A stretch of DNA of 5,960 nucleotides from assembly GCA_017999075.1 (NCBI GenBank), contig JAGOBX010000246.1:1-5960 (forward strand), read 5' to 3'. Origin of the DNA: JAGOBX01 sp017999075 [NCBI: Candidatus Babelota bacterium]. Its GTDB lineage: Bacteria > JAGOBX01. The first letter of the stretch is position 1. Every line of letters starts with the position of its first letter. Both the position numbers and the translations under genes were made by a program. Below, in pieces: positions 5,522 to 5,960 of this stretch. The notes beneath the pieces are model-generated. The model was not told the DNA's origin. It did no database searches and worked only from the letters and a program-made list of their open reading frames with translations.

Positions 5522-5960
5522 TTATTTGTTTAAATTTTCTCTTCCAAAAGAATACGGGAGCAATTCTATTAAAGTGGTTTTATACACCTGTTTTACTTTT
5601 TTGTTTTCATCAATATTTACGCTTAAAACTATTGCGTCAGGTATTGAAAATTCGCGTAGTTTTTGTCTGCATAACCCGCATGGAGTAGGATAACCCTGAT
5701 CGCATTTTAAAACTACTGCTATCATTATCAGCGGAGCTTCCCCGGCGTAAACCATACAGTTAACAGCCTGCATTTCTGCATGCGTAGTTAAAGTGTAATC
5801 AGCGCTTTCAATATTGCATCCGTAAAATATTTTTCCTTTTTTTGAAATTGCTGCAGCGCCTACTTTAAAATTTGAATAAGGGGCGCAAGCGTGTTCTCGC
5901 GCTTTGATAGCTTCATTAATCAATTTTTTTTCTTTTGCAGAACATTGACTGAATTTTAAT
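5522..5960 (-). CDS. cdd: Cytidine deaminase (5' end cut by right edge)
   Basis: A single-domain zinc enzyme that hydrolytically deaminates cytidine and deoxycytidine to uridine and deoxyuridine in pyrimidine salvage. Numbering from the TTG codon at 5921-5923: APYSNFKVGAA at 14-24, CNIES at 36-40 (nucleoside-binding Asn-x-Glu), HAE at 48-50 (zinc ligand His48, proton-shuttle Glu50), PCGLC at 81-85 (zinc ligands Cys82 and Cys85), and the terminal LLPYSFG block at 121-127. The TTG is probably not the start. The frame stays open to the window edge for 12 more codons, and these give SAKEKKLINEAIKARE, matching the usual first helix of the family, with no ATG, GTG or other TTG among them. The true start is therefore likely just beyond position 5960. 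First known gene of the run, 18 bases before gltX. Confidence 0.93.
   Translation of the reverse strand, partial: LKFSQCSAKEKKLINEAIKAREHACAPYSNFKVGAAAISKKGKIFYGCNIESADYTLTTHAEMQAVNCMVYAGEAPLIMIAVVLKCDQGYPTPCGLCRQKLREFSIPDAIVLSVNIDENKKVKQVYKTTLIELLPYSFGRENLNK

Larger units (their letters stand above)
1..5960 (-). other. Probable single transcription unit: cdd-gltX-MFS-ROK-DUF3108-DUF1460-dus
   Basis: Seven consecutive minus-strand genes are joined by an 18-base gap, a 14-base overlap, a 4-base overlap, and gaps of about 15, 48 and 30 bases. No GC-rich hairpin followed by a T run was seen in any junction. The only junction roomy enough for an internal promoter is 914-961. Co-transcription is inferred from spacing alone; both ends of the unit lie outside the window. 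Confidence 0.6.

Overview
The window is a tightly packed, AT-rich (roughly 30% G+C by eye) bacterial segment in which every supportable gene lies on the minus strand. Transcription therefore runs from position 5960 towards position 1. Stops include TAA, TAG and TGA, and the proteins read correctly with the standard bacterial code. One protein has a Sec-type signal peptide and a periplasmic DUF3108 domain, and another belongs to a peptidoglycan-amidase-like family, so a diderm (Gram-negative-type) bacterium is likely. The AT-rich, Lys/Asn/Ile-rich proteins would suit several poorly sampled or host-associated phyla (for example Elusimicrobiota-like lineages), but nothing here fixes the taxonomy.

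Layout in the direction of transcription: a cytidine deaminase (cdd, 5' end cut by the right edge); glutamyl-tRNA synthetase (gltX); a 12-helix major facilitator transporter that overlaps the gltX end by 14 bases; a ROK-family sugar kinase (glucokinase-like) joined to the transporter by an ATGA overlap; an exported DUF3108 protein; a DUF1460 / N-acetylmuramoyl-L-alanine amidase-like protein; and the first 43 codons of a tRNA-dihydrouridine synthase, cut by the left edge. The dihydrouridine synthase start and the kinase start were both worked out directly from the bases. Gaps between genes are at most about 48 bases and no terminator hairpin was seen, so the genes probably form one transcription unit. 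No stretch over 300 bases lacks a gene.

The themes are pyrimidine salvage (cdd), translation and tRNA modification (gltX, dus), sugar uptake and phosphorylation (MFS plus ROK kinase, probably translationally coupled), and the cell envelope (DUF3108 plus DUF1460). This is mostly housekeeping content, and I found no convincing new multi-gene system, RNA gene, CRISPR array or mobile element. Points worth a second look are the near-absence of Shine-Dalgarno sequences except where one is embedded in the transporter's last codons, the HAE-type zinc site in a short cytidine deaminase, the missing signal peptide on the amidase-like protein, and the uncharacterised envelope pair.
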